DNA of 40,658 nucleotides, from contig JAICXC010000039.1 in assembly GCA_025980665.1 (NCBI GenBank), positions 1 to 40,658 of the forward strand. The letters are read 5' to 3'. Shown here piece by piece: positions 1 through 9,603 of the stretch; position 1 is the first letter of the stretch; every line of letters begins with the position of its first letter. The DNA is from Bryobacteraceae bacterium. Lineage in GTDB: Bacteria; Acidobacteriota; Terriglobia; Bryobacterales; Bryobacteraceae. The translations under genes and the position numbers were made by a program. The notes under the pieces were generated by a model, which was not told the DNA's origin, ran no database searches, and saw only the letters and a list, made by a program, of their open reading frames with translations.

Positions 1-1066
1 CGCCAGCCGGAAAGTGTTCGGCTAGTCGAGCCGCCAGCCGCCGACCTGTGTGAATCAGCGGTTTCTCCACCAGGTAGTAGCTGAATGTCGCCGCAGCGAA
101 CGAGGCGAGCAGGTTCCAGGGCCAGTGCCTCCACCATTGCAATGCCGGTTCCCAGCCGGGCGTTAGGAACAGTTCCTGCCACAGATACAAGCTGTAGGAG
201 ATCCTGCCGAGCCATGCCAACGGTCCCCAGCCTAAAGCGCGACTGATCCACCAGTGCGGATGTACCAGCGTTCCCGCGAGAATAATCGGAATGAGCAAGG
301 CTACGCCCACGCTAGTGGCTGGAGAATAATAGCGGACACACAGGATCGCGAACGCAACAGCGGCCAGCCAGAACGGCCAGCGCGTCTGGCGCGCGAAACT
401 TTCACGTTCTGACGCGCCATTCAGAAGGAACGCGATCAGGCAGCCCCACAGCAACGCGTCCAGGCGGAGATCGGTCCGAAAATGCGCCGGCACTTCCGGA
501 AATAGCGTCGTTGACAACTGTGATTCGATCATGCGCCACAGCCCGAAGCCCAGCGCCAGCCATGCTGCCATTGGCCGGGAACGGCGTGGTCCCAGGAGTG
601 CAAGCAGTCCCGGCCAGATCAAGTAGAAGTGTTCTTCCACGGCTAGTGACCACAAGTGGCCCGTGCCGAATCCGGTAAGACGCGAAGGCACATAGTTGCG
701 GAAGAACAGCAGACTCGACACTACTTCGGTCGTCGATTTGAACAGTCCCGCCGCCGAATATACGGCGAGGAAGACCAAAACCGGCGGTAGTATGCGAAAT
801 GCCCTCCGCACGTAGAATTGCTGCAAATGGAAACTGCCGGTGGCGTTCCACTCTTCCAGCAGCAGGCGTGTGATCAGCAGCCCGCTCAGCCCAAAAAAAA
901 TGTCGACCCCGAACGCACCATAGCGGGTGATATCGCCGGCGTAGCTGTCTTGAGTAGGATAGAAGCCCTGGACTACATGGTGCGCCAGTACCAGCATGAT
1001 CGCCACCGCGCGCCACCCATCCAATAGAGCGATTCGCTTCACCGCCTTGGTAATCGGTGGAATCAT
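1..1066 (-). CDS. Acyltransferase 3 family (OafA/YrhL-like) membrane O-acyltransferase, partial
   Basis: Integral membrane enzyme expected to move an acyl (often acetyl) group onto a cell-surface glycan or lipid; the acceptor cannot be told. The 355 visible residues start with MIPPITKAVKRIALLDGWRA; the DGWRAVAIMLVLAHH segment (residues 16-30) is the family's first helix with its conserved Arg and His. A later LWSLAVEEHFYLIWP segment is the second hallmark. About ten hydrophobic helices follow. The reading frame is still open at the left edge, so the C-terminus is missing, but the family is usually 350-400 residues, so little is lost. Its ATG overlaps the TGA of the upstream gene as ATGA (1063-1066), which implies translational coupling. 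A longer overlapping open frame at 402-1199 on the same strand is only a shadow in another register. The family assignment is firm; the substrate is unknown. Confidence 0.88.
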   Translation of the reverse strand, partial: MIPPITKAVKRIALLDGWRAVAIMLVLAHHVVQGFYPTQDSYAGDITRYGAFGVDIFFGLSGLLITRLLLEEWNATGSFHLQQFYVRRAFRILPPVLVFLAVYSAAGLFKSTTEVVSSLLFFRNYVPSRLTGFGTGHLWSLAVEEHFYLIWPGLLALLGPRRSRPMAAWLALGFGLWRMIESQLSTTLFPEVPAHFRTDLRLDALLWGCLIAFLLNGASERESFARQTRWPFWLAAVAFAILCVRYYSPATSVGVALLIPIILAGTLVHPHWWISRALGWGPLAWLGRISYSLYLWQELFLTPGWEPALQWWRHWPWNLLASFAAATFSYYLVEKPLIHTGRRLAARLAEHFPAG

Positions 1067-2736
1067 TTCGGGAAAAGAGCCACCACTTGAACCTCAGCGC
1101 GTCCGGGATATTGGAGGGTGTGATTCTCGGGCAATCGGTATAAAGCCAAATCGCCGAATAATGCTGCTGGAGCGCGCTCCTCCAAGTACCGCTTCGCACC
1201 GGATTTAGCGGGTATCACCACCCAGCGGATGCCGTACCGGTGAAGGAACTCTTTGGCGTGTTCCGGAGACCATTCGCCGGCGTAGAATGACGTCGACTGC
1301 TTGAACTGCTGTCCATAGCTGATGCTGAAATTGTCTTGCGCGGCAAACCCGTGCATGGGAATCGTGGTCAACCAGGCCGACATCAGTCCGGGCGCTAGAA
1401 CCACGTCGTCGGAATTCGCATGTAATTGCAGCCATTGCCGGAGTGCCTGTTCGCTTTCCGGCGCCACGCTGGAGATCAGCACGTCCGGATCCGCCGATCG
1501 GCCGTCACGCGCCAATTGGATGAGGGTTGTGGCCTGTACCCCCGTGCATAGCAGAATCCAAACGTAGCAGCAGGCCAGCAGCGGGCGGCGGTTACGTTCC
1601 AGAAGTGTGCGGGCTTTCGGATCGGAGGCGCCGATGCGGACCAGCAGCATCGCATTGATATAGGTGAAGCCGTCGAGCAAGTGGAAGGGAGAAGGCGGAT
1701 GCGCAAACAGCAGCAGAACCGCAACCAGACACCACGCTGCCAGAACCTCGTCCCGCGGTGTCCGGGGACGAAATCTCATCAAGAGAGCGTAGATTGTCAG
1801 AAATGCCGGCATTCCCCACATGCGCAGAACCGATGCAACGTTCATCACCATGCCGGGGTCGGCGGCCGACATATCCCGCAGCCATCCGACGCGCGCCAGT
1901 TGAATGAGATAAGGACTGAGTCCGAGAGTGCCAGCCGCAATTAACAATAGAGAATGATGGATAGCTCTGCTCCAATTGCGTGTTCGAAGTCCCTCCAGAC
2001 CGAATAGAAGGCAACCTGTGCCCGTGATCACCGCAAACTCGAAGGGATGAAAGAACGCGGAGACAAAATTGAGGGCAGCAACCGCCCAGAGCCATCCGGT
2101 GCCTCCGGTTTCGATTCGTTTTGCCAGAAGCAGCACCGCCCCGAGTACGACTGCGGTGCCGAACGTCAATGTTATGGAGTTAGACGATCCACCGCGAACC
2201 AGCCCATCCGCCGTGGTGTAGGTGTACTCGATGAGTCCCAACGAGGACAACCCCGGGGACGCGCCGATCGCTTTCGCAATCGTGTACCAGATGCTCAGAA
2301 AAGGGACCGAGCAAAAGATGACGGCGATCACCGCTATGCGCTGTCGTCCCGCGGGCACGAAGTATCGGAGCGCCGCGATCAGTAATAGAGTGGCGCCCAC
2401 GGTGGCGAGAAAATGCAAGACGTAATAGTCGATGAGGACCGACCACGGCATGAAGTTACTCAATCGCCCGATCAACGTGAGGATCGGTGTGAACAATTCA
2501 TCCGGCGTAAGCCACGGTGCGCTGAAGTTAGGCGGAAACCAGACGTGCTTGCCCGCTTGCATCGAATTGAGATACACGGTCATGTCGGTATTCCGCAAAA
2601 CATATTGCGAAACATAGCCGGGCGGAGGCGCGAGGGCACCTGAGATCACCGCGGTATGGTTCAAGATAAAAAGAAAAGCGGCGATGGCAACCGACGGAAG
2701 TATCCAGCGGAACCAGAGACGCCGGCTTTCGGTCAT
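1063..2736 (-). CDS. Polytopic membrane protein of unknown function
   Basis: A 557-residue protein with an N-terminal membrane anchor (about residues 12-30), then roughly ten hydrophobic helices up to about residue 420, and a soluble C-terminal part of about 140 residues. The layout (many helices, a first extracytoplasmic loop of about 60 residues, a C-terminal soluble domain) resembles GT-C type glycosyltransferases and related surface-glycan membrane proteins, but I see no diagnostic motif and do not assign a function. The start is ATG at 2736, with a purine run (GAAGG) directly before it. It ends inside the start codon of the O-acyltransferase, so the two probably act together in cell-surface glycan assembly or decoration (inference). 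It lies 65 bp after the frameshifted permease. Confidence 0.72.
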   Translation of the reverse strand: MTESRRLWFRWILPSVAIAAFLFILNHTAVISGALAPPPGYVSQYVLRNTDMTVYLNSMQAGKHVWFPPNFSAPWLTPDELFTPILTLIGRLSNFMPWSVLIDYYVLHFLATVGATLLLIAALRYFVPAGRQRIAVIAVIFCSVPFLSIWYTIAKAIGASPGLSSLGLIEYTYTTADGLVRGGSSNSITLTFGTAVVLGAVLLLAKRIETGGTGWLWAVAALNFVSAFFHPFEFAVITGTGCLLFGLEGLRTRNWSRAIHHSLLLIAAGTLGLSPYLIQLARVGWLRDMSAADPGMVMNVASVLRMWGMPAFLTIYALLMRFRPRTPRDEVLAAWCLVAVLLLFAHPPSPFHLLDGFTYINAMLLVRIGASDPKARTLLERNRRPLLACCYVWILLCTGVQATTLIQLARDGRSADPDVLISSVAPESEQALRQWLQLHANSDDVVLAPGLMSAWLTTIPMHGFAAQDNFSISYGQQFKQSTSFYAGEWSPEHAKEFLHRYGIRWVVIPAKSGAKRYLEERAPAALFGDLALYRLPENHTLQYPGRAEVQVVALFPK

Positions 2737-2801
2737 CCTTCACAAATCGACTGTTCAAGAGAGGGGCTTTAGGACCTTCGCTGGATCCCTTTGGGCCGGA
2801 C

Positions 2802-5305
2802 TTATTCGTGGCGTAACGCCACGGTGGGGTCGACGGAAACCGCTCGCCGGGTAGGAATCAGGCAAGCGCATAAAGCCACCAGAACCAGCAGGAAGGAAAC
2901 ACTCGCGTATGTCAACGGGTCGGTGGCTTTCACCTCCCACAGCGCCGAAGAAATCACGCGCGTGAGTGCGAACGCTCCCCCCAAGCCCAACACCAGACCA
3001 ATGCCTACCAGAATGAACGCCCTTCGCACCACCAGCTTAAGGACGTTTCCGGAACTGGCGCCCAAGGCCATGCGAATGCCGATCTCGCGCGTCCGTTCAG
3101 CCACCGCGTATGCCATCACGCCGTAGATTCCGATGGCCGCGAGCACCGTCGCGATGCCCCCGAAGATTCCCAGGAGCAGCATGTACATTCGGTCGTACTG
3201 AACTTGGCGGTCGAGGTACTCCACAACGGTCCGGATGTTTCCGGGCGCCTTGTCGGGCTCCACTTCGCTCAGAGCGTTTCGCATCGCTGGAATCATCCCT
3301 TTCGGATTGCCCGAGGTTCTAAGGATGAAGTACATCGCCGAGCGCTCCGCCCATCCTGGTCCCAGCCAGCGCGGCGTCTGCTGCCGGTGCGGAACGTACA
3401 TGATCGGCTGCGCCTGCCTCTGCGTGCGGCTGAGGCGAATATCGCCCACCACGCCGACGATCTGGCGCATCGGCTCGTCGGGAACGTAATCGGCGCTAAC
3501 GTAATGGCCCAAAGGATTGCCGCTGGGAAAGTATTTCTTAGCCATGGCTTGATTGATGATGATCACCGGCGTGCCCGCCGCGGTGTCGCGGTCGTTGAAG
3601 TCGCGGCCCTGCACGATGGGGACGCGTAACGTGCAAAATAATTCGGCGTAATCGCCATGTAGGAAGCGTTCTGGCCCTGCTGACCTTGCCCCGGAGGCGG
3701 AGCGGGCTGGCCGTCGATCAGGAATCCCATTCCCAGAGCTCCATTCACGGGTGGCTCGCCGGCAGCCGCGGCGGAGATTACCCCGGGTATCGATTGCATT
3801 CGCTCGAAAACGCGTTGGAACGTGAGCGTGGTGGCCGGATTCACATCCCACAGACCCGCGTTCCGATATCGTCCGTAAGGCTTGATCGTGTCGTTCTGCG
3901 AGAAACGCACATCGAAGGTCAGCAGATTTTGAGGATCGATACCGAGCGGATTGTTTTGCACCCGGATGAAGCTGTTAATCATCAGCCCTGCGCCCACCAG
4001 CAGAATCAGGGCGAGCGCGATCTGTAGAACCAGCAGGCCGCTGCGGATGTGCTGGCGGGCGGCCGCCTCACTGCCGCCCCGCGTCGATTCCTTGAGCGAA
4101 TTCGACAGCTCGATTTTAGAAGCTTGCATCGCGGGCACGATTCCGAAGACTAGTGTGGTCACCACCGCGACCAGAGCCGTAACGCCCAGCACGCTGGCGT
4201 CGAGTCCGAAGTTGTTGAGCGGCAGGAATCCCTGCGGCGCGTAGGCGACGAACAGGTGCAGTCCACCCCACGCGAACGCGATGCCGAGCAAGCCTCCCAA
4301 CAGCGACAGCGGCACGCTTTCCGTGATCAACTGGCGGACAATACGTCCCCGGCCCGCGCCGATGGCCGTTCGCACCGCGATCTCGGTACGCCTCGAGGCC
4401 GCCCTTGCCAGCAGGAGTCCCGCGACATTCGCGCAGCCGATCAGCAATACGAATCCCACCGCGCCTTGCAGGATGAGCAGAGGCTGGCGTAATGAGCCAT
4501 AGGCGCCTTCCTGAAGCAATTCGACATGACGACCGGTGTCTTTATTACGTCCAGGGTCGGCGGCGGCCAGTTGTGCCGCCTGCGCGTCCATCTCCGATTG
4601 CGCCTGCTGGATCGCGACGCCCGGCTTCAGTCGCCCGATCACCGACATCGCGAACCCGGTGCTTTGAACCATGGTGGTGTTCATGGGAACCGGCTTCCAG
4701 AAAGCGATATCGTCATCGAAGAAGCGGAAGGTTGCGGGCATGACGCCGATGATCGTGTAAGGCTCGCCATCCATACGCAGGATCTCGCCGAGCACGTCCG
4801 ATGCGCCATGGAAGCGGCGCTGCCAGAAGTCGTGACTGATGATCACGACCCTCGTGGCATTATCCACTTGATCCTCATCCGGCGCGAACGTGCGGCCCGT
4901 CTCCGGCCGAACTCCCAGTGCATCGAACACCCCTGGCGTAAAATGCTGGCCGAAGATCTTCTCCCCGGGCGTACCGTCTTCTCCCGCCCCGAGATTCGCC
5001 GTTACCTGACCCCAGTAACCTCCCACGGCGCTGAAGGATTGATTCCCGTCGCGCAGAGCGAAAAAGCTGGGTGTGAGCGTGTTGCCTTGTGCTGAGGGAT
5101 TCTTGAGCGGAACGGACCAGACCCACACCAGCCGGTTTGCATCGGGGAAATCGAGCGGCCGCAGCAGGAGTCCGTTGATCAGGCTGAAAACGACGGTGTT
5201 GGCGCCTATGCCGAGCGCCAAAGATAACGCCGCAACAATGGTGAATCCGGGTTTCTTCCACATCGTGCGGAAGCCGTATGCGACGTCTTGCCACAGATTC
5301 GTCAT
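2802..5305 (-). pseudogene. ADOP-type MacB/FtsX permease, interrupted by a single-base frameshift
   Basis: An orphan ABC-type permease with two MacB-like periplasmic core plus FtsX units in one chain; no ATPase gene is present in the window. The N-terminal 580-codon frame (3563-5305) and the C-terminal frame (ending at 2802) overlap and are offset by one base. On the coding strand the break is at a T4 run (A4 at 3635-3638). Reading five T's gives PNYF-CTLRVPIVQGRD, which lines up with PNYF-STVRIPVLQGRD in the downstream-numbered paralogue. One added base gives 834 residues against 835 for that paralogue. The ATG at 5305 has AAGGA just upstream. The C-terminus ends ALRHE in both copies. Everything else looks intact, so this is either a very recent inactivation or a homopolymer sequencing error. 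Confidence 0.85.
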
Positions 5306-5322
5306 TAGTCCTTATGCGTGCG

Positions 5323-7830
5323 TCATTCGTGCCGTAGCGCTTCCGTCGGGTCGACAGAAACTGCTCTGCGCGTGGGAATAACACTGGCGAGTATCGCGAT
5401 CACCACAAGCCCCAGAGATACCGCGATGAAAGTAGTCGGGTCGGTCGGCTTCACTTCATACAATTCGTTGGCGATAAAACGCGTCAGCCCGAAGGCACCC
5501 GCGATCCCCAGAATCAGGCCGATGGATACCAGGATGAGGGCTTGCTTCAACACCAGAGTCATGACACCGGAGGACGTCGCGCCCAATGCCATGCGGATGC
5601 CGATCTCGCGCGTGCGCTGCGTCACGGCGTACGCCATCACGCCGTAAATTCCCACTGCCGCCAGCACTGCTGCAATGGCTCCGAAAACCGTGAGCAGCAG
5701 CATGTAAACACGCTGTCCACTGACCTGATCGCGCAAGTTCTGCTCCACCGTCTGGAGGTTTCCCACGGGCTTACTGGGATCGATTTCCGCCACAGCGCTT
5801 CGGATGGCGGCCGCCATGCCCGTCGGATTCCCACTGGTTCGCAGGATATAGGACATCGACGAACGATAGCCCCATGAAGGACCCAGCCAGCGTTGTGATT
5901 GTTGTAGGTGAGGAAGGTACACGACGGGGCCGGGCTGCCTTTGCGTCTGGTTCATCCGCACATCTCCGACCACGCCTATAATTTCGCGAGGCTGCTCGTC
6001 GGGAACGAAGTCAAAGACAACCCGCTGCCCGATCGGATTTTCGTTGGCCCACCAACGCTGCGCCATCGCCTTGCTGATGATCACCACTAGCGGGGCGGAT
6101 GCACTATCGGTTGCAGTGAAGTCGCGGCCTTGCAGCACGGGAATACGCACGGTGGAAAAATAGTTCGGCGTGACCGGCATGTATGCGGCGTTCATGCCTC
6201 CGCCCTGGCCGCCACCTTGCGTTCCAGGTTCAGGCGCCGGCCTTCCCAGGATCCGGAACTGGATTCCCATTGCCCCGGCGAATGGCGGACGGCTGGCGGC
6301 GGCAGCGGAAATCACTCCTGGCAGTCCCCGCACCCGCTCGAACAAGCGGTCGTACGTCAGCGCCACATTGGGGCTGATGTCCCAAAGCCCAACACCCCGA
6401 TATTGCTTGCCGACAGGTTTCATCAACTGGTTTTGCGGGAAGCGGAAGTCGAACGTCAGCAAACCTTTGGGATCGCCGCCAAGTTCGTTCTTCTGAATAC
6501 GCAGAAAGCTATTCATCATCAGCCCCGCGCCGATCAGCAAAACCAGGGCCAAGCCGATTTGCGCGGTCACCAGAGCGCCCCGCATCCGCTGCTTTGTCAG
6601 GCCCTCCGAACCGCCGCGAGTCGAGTCCTTGATAGCCGCCGAGAGATCGATTTTAGAGGTTTGCAGCGCTGGAACCAAACCGAAGAACAATCCCGTACCG
6701 ATCGAAACCAGCGCCGTGAATCCCAGGACGCGGCCGCTTAGCGTTACATCCGGCAGCGAACCGGCAGGCAGACTGGCCACGATCAACTTTAAGCCGCCCC
6801 ACGCGAAGATTCCACCTAGAGCGCCGCCGAAAATCGCCAACAGCACGCTCTCGGTCAACAGTTGGCCGACGATCCGCCCCCGGCCCGCGCCAAGTGATGA
6901 CCGCACGGCCATTTCGGTGCGCCGCGAGGCCGCCCGTGCCAGCAGCAACCCGGCCACATTGGCACAGGCAATCAACAACACGAAGCCCACCGCACCCTGC
7001 AGAACGGTGAGCGGTTGTTGAAGTCCCTGATAGAACGCTCCCTGCATCGCTTCCAGCCGCACCCCCATGTCCTTGTTGTACGCGAACACCGTAATCAGTC
7101 CGTGCGCAATGGAATCCATCTCCGCTTGGGCTTGTTGTATGGATACGCCTGATTTTAGCCGGCCCGCGACCAAAAGGAAGCTGGCGGTGCTGCTCATTTG
7201 CTGCGGCGTGATTCCGAGCGGCGCCCAGAAGTCGGTGGTGCTGTTGGCATAGTCGAAGCCCTTTGGCATCACGCCGATGATTGTAGTTTCCAGGTTATCG
7301 AGCAGCACTTTCCGCCCCAGAACATTGGGATCTCCCGCGAACCGGCGCTGCCAGAAGGGGTAACTCAGCACCATTACCGGAGCAGGGTTCCCGTCCTGAT
7401 CTTCATCCTTAGTAAAAACGCGGCCCTTCCACGGCTGCACGCCCAAAACGTCCCACATGGAGGCGCTGAAGTGTTCGCCGTCCAGGCTTTCAGCGGGAGA
7501 CCCGTCGCGTTCCGCGCCCAAGTTGCTGAGGAAGCTGTACAGTCCACCCATCGCCACAAATGACTGGCTGCGATTCTTCCAGGCCAGATAGTTCCCGGCG
7601 GTGACGCTGTTGCGAATGCCCGGGCGCTTCAAGGGCGCGGTCCACAATACCGTCAGGCGCGATGCGTCCGGATAAGGAAGATCGCTCAGCAGCGTTGCAT
7701 TGATGATGCTGAAGATGGTCGCGTTTGCGCCAATGCCCAAACCCAGTGACAACGCTGCGACGATCGTAAATCCCGGCTTCTTGAGCAGCATCCGGAAACC
7801 GTAGAGTAGGTCCTGCCACACTGTACGCAA
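5323..7830 (-). CDS. ADOP-type MacB/FtsX orphan permease
   Basis: An 835-residue inner-membrane protein. Layout: short cytoplasmic start with a YGFR..LKKPGFT motif (about 10-23), first membrane helix (about 23-45), first MacB-like periplasmic core, a block of three helices (about 275-400) holding the LLARAASRRTEMAVR motif, a second signal-like helix near 415, a second periplasmic core, then three final helices with the AYAVTQRTREIGIRMALGA motif, ending ALRHE. The duplicated core/FtsX plan is that of the acidobacterial duplicated orphan permeases, related to MacB and LolC/E but without a fused or adjacent ATPase. The start is TTG at 7830, chosen because GAGGTG lies five bases before it and the opening residues match the paralogue. 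It is 17 bp from the second copy, so the pair is probably one transcript. The exported substrate is unknown. Confidence 0.9.
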   Translation of the reverse strand: MRTVWQDLLYGFRMLLKKPGFTIVAALSLGLGIGANATIFSIINATLLSDLPYPDASRLTVLWTAPLKRPGIRNSVTAGNYLAWKNRSQSFVAMGGLYSFLSNLGAERDGSPAESLDGEHFSASMWDVLGVQPWKGRVFTKDEDQDGNPAPVMVLSYPFWQRRFAGDPNVLGRKVLLDNLETTIIGVMPKGFDYANSTTDFWAPLGITPQQMSSTASFLLVAGRLKSGVSIQQAQAEMDSIAHGLITVFAYNKDMGVRLEAMQGAFYQGLQQPLTVLQGAVGFVLLIACANVAGLLLARAASRRTEMAVRSSLGAGRGRIVGQLLTESVLLAIFGGALGGIFAWGGLKLIVASLPAGSLPDVTLSGRVLGFTALVSIGTGLFFGLVPALQTSKIDLSAAIKDSTRGGSEGLTKQRMRGALVTAQIGLALVLLIGAGLMMNSFLRIQKNELGGDPKGLLTFDFRFPQNQLMKPVGKQYRGVGLWDISPNVALTYDRLFERVRGLPGVISAAAASRPPFAGAMGIQFRILGRPAPEPGTQGGGQGGGMNAAYMPVTPNYFSTVRIPVLQGRDFTATDSASAPLVVIISKAMAQRWWANENPIGQRVVFDFVPDEQPREIIGVVGDVRMNQTQRQPGPVVYLPHLQQSQRWLGPSWGYRSSMSYILRTSGNPTGMAAAIRSAVAEIDPSKPVGNLQTVEQNLRDQVSGQRVYMLLLTVFGAIAAVLAAVGIYGVMAYAVTQRTREIGIRMALGATSSGVMTLVLKQALILVSIGLILGIAGAFGLTRFIANELYEVKPTDPTTFIAVSLGLVVIAILASVIPTRRAVSVDPTEALRHE

Positions 7831-7992
7831 AGGTTCACCTCGCCGGTCTTCCTTGAAAGACGTCCAACACAGCCTGCTTGTTGATACACAGACGGAACAG
7901 CGTACGAAAAGTTCCGCCGGGGACCATTTTAAGCACTTGAATGACCGAGCTAATCCCTTGCAGTATCTAACTACTGAATATAAACGGACCGG

Positions 7993-9573
7993 TTACTGTC
8001 CGTTCTTGGGATTCAGCTGGCTGGCTTCGGCCAATTGCAATTTCACGGAACCCGCCGCGCCGGTGACTCGATCCTGAATCGCCAGGCGCAGAGCGCCTTT
8101 CCGGTTCCCTGGGATCACCAATCGTTCTATGGTGTAGCCGGTGGCCAGTGATTCGCGGAGCCGCTTTTCGGTGAGGGTGATCTTGATGGATTCGTTGGTG
8201 CCATTGGGTTTTTCGGCCGCCGGGAAATAGGTGGCCAACGTGATCAGCGCGACCCAGTTGTCTTTCTCACGCTCCAGATGCAGTTCCTGAAGGTTGAAGG
8301 TCGTGACCAGCCGGAACACTCCAGCTTGGCGCGGGTAAGGTTGCAGAAGAGCGGTCATCCCGATGCCGGTCGCTTCCAAAGGCCTCGCGAAAATCTCCTG
8401 GAGCGATGTATTGCGCTGATTGTCGGTCGGCTGCTTCAGGTCCGTCGCGTAGTAGCCTTTGCGATGGCGAAGATCCACGCCCTTGCGCGCCACTTTGACG
8501 GAAAGCGAATGATAGCTGCCGTCCAGCTTAATGTCGCCGGGGTAGAATCCTAGCGAGTAAGTGACTTCGCTATCTTCCACGGCGGTCTTGATGGCCGCGG
8601 TCACGTCGTTGATTACGTAGAAAGCCCGCCCGCCCGTCCCGCCCGCGATTAACTTCATCGCATCAATGCCGGGTCTCATAAATGCGACGGCGTCGATGGG
8701 ATGCGGATCGATGGGATAAACGGCTACATTTGCATCGTTCAATGCCCGCACGGCCTTGTCGATTTCGCGGCCGAACTCTTTGTGCTCGATGGTCGACTGG
8801 CCGTTGTGAGATCGCATGTCCGTTGTCTGCGCCGCGAAGCTGGATGTAATCCAAACCAGCTTCTTTCTCCCGGGAAGTCCCTGCAGATGTCGGGCGATCA
8901 ATTCGAGCGCCTTGGTAGTAATGACGGCCCGGTTTACTTGGGCCGCGTCCTGCATTTCTTTCACGGAATTGTGATACATGGCGTTGGCGATGGGATCGCC
9001 CAGGTCCGGAGCGTTGGCTATCAGGTCGTCGGCCAAATCGTCGGCAGTCTGGTCCGCGGACGACTCAGGACTCGCGCGGCGTGCTGCCCGGCGGATCCGC
9101 TCCGGATCGTCCGTGAAATCCTGAATTACGCTCAATGCTTTTCCCAGGGAATAGAGCGCGAAGTGGTCCCCGTTTTGGAGCGTGTCCAGATATCGGACCA
9201 GCGCCTGGCGCCCATAGGACTGGTCCTCCGGTGTGGTGTTCAGCATGTCGTACAAGACAATTGTGGTTCCTGCCGACTCGCCGTCCGCAGTCGGCAGCCG
9301 ATTGGATACAGTTCCAGGCGGAAGCGGCACAGATTTGCCTGGGCTGGTTCGCAAAGAAATGGTATTGAAAGCCGCGACTTTCTGCGGTTTTCCGTTATCC
9401 AGAACCGTAAAATCGTCTTGCTTCAGATCCGCGACGGCTTCGCCCTTACTGTGGACCACCACATCCACTTCCACCAACCTCGTGTTGACGCGGACAACGG
9501 GAGTGTCCTGGGCTATGGCTGCAGCGGCCGCCAAGAGACCGAGCAGACTTAGCCGCGTAATTATTACCACCAT
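7993..9573 (-). CDS. Secreted VWFA-related protein (acidobacterial type)
   Basis: A secreted protein with a cleavable signal peptide (MVVIITRLSLLGLLAAAAAIAQ, 22 residues with cleavage after AQ) and a von Willebrand factor A-like domain over about residues 100-330. The stretch VNTRLVEVDVVVHSKGEAV plus FTVLDNGKPQKV at the N-terminus is typical of the acidobacterial VWFA-related family. The metal site is degenerate: LYDMLNT stands where an ordinary VWFA domain has DxSxS. The C-terminal 200 residues look beta-rich. I chose ATG at 9573 because it starts the signal peptide directly; an in-frame TTG at 9585 would add four residues, and neither has a clear ribosome site. The family is large and lineage-specific, with no known function; protein-protein contact in the periplasm is a guess. 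Confidence 0.85.
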   Translation of the reverse strand: MVVIITRLSLLGLLAAAAAIAQDTPVVRVNTRLVEVDVVVHSKGEAVADLKQDDFTVLDNGKPQKVAAFNTISLRTSPGKSVPLPPGTVSNRLPTADGESAGTTIVLYDMLNTTPEDQSYGRQALVRYLDTLQNGDHFALYSLGKALSVIQDFTDDPERIRRAARRASPESSADQTADDLADDLIANAPDLGDPIANAMYHNSVKEMQDAAQVNRAVITTKALELIARHLQGLPGRKKLVWITSSFAAQTTDMRSHNGQSTIEHKEFGREIDKAVRALNDANVAVYPIDPHPIDAVAFMRPGIDAMKLIAGGTGGRAFYVINDVTAAIKTAVEDSEVTYSLGFYPGDIKLDGSYHSLSVKVARKGVDLRHRKGYYATDLKQPTDNQRNTSLQEIFARPLEATGIGMTALLQPYPRQAGVFRLVTTFNLQELHLEREKDNWVALITLATYFPAAEKPNGTNESIKITLTEKRLRESLATGYTIERLVIPGNRKGALRLAIQDRVTGAAGSVKLQLAEASQLNPKNGQ

Positions 9574-9603
9574 TCGGGCTACCAATATCGTAGCGCTGTT
9601 GAA

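Noticed and set aside
402..1199. 265-codon open frame on the minus strand
   Set aside because: It overlaps the O-acyltransferase in another register; its Arg/Gly-rich composition matches no family, whereas the other frame has clear acyltransferase motifs.
3563..3851. Programmed -1 frameshifting in the first ADOP gene
   Set aside because: The T4 site is not a classical slippery heptamer and I see no stimulating hairpin just downstream; the intact paralogue needs no shift, so a deletion or sequencing error is simpler.
7853..8077. Small plus-strand open frame between the permease and the VWFA-type gene
   Set aside because: It runs into the antisense of the VWFA gene, has no ribosome site and no recognisable features.
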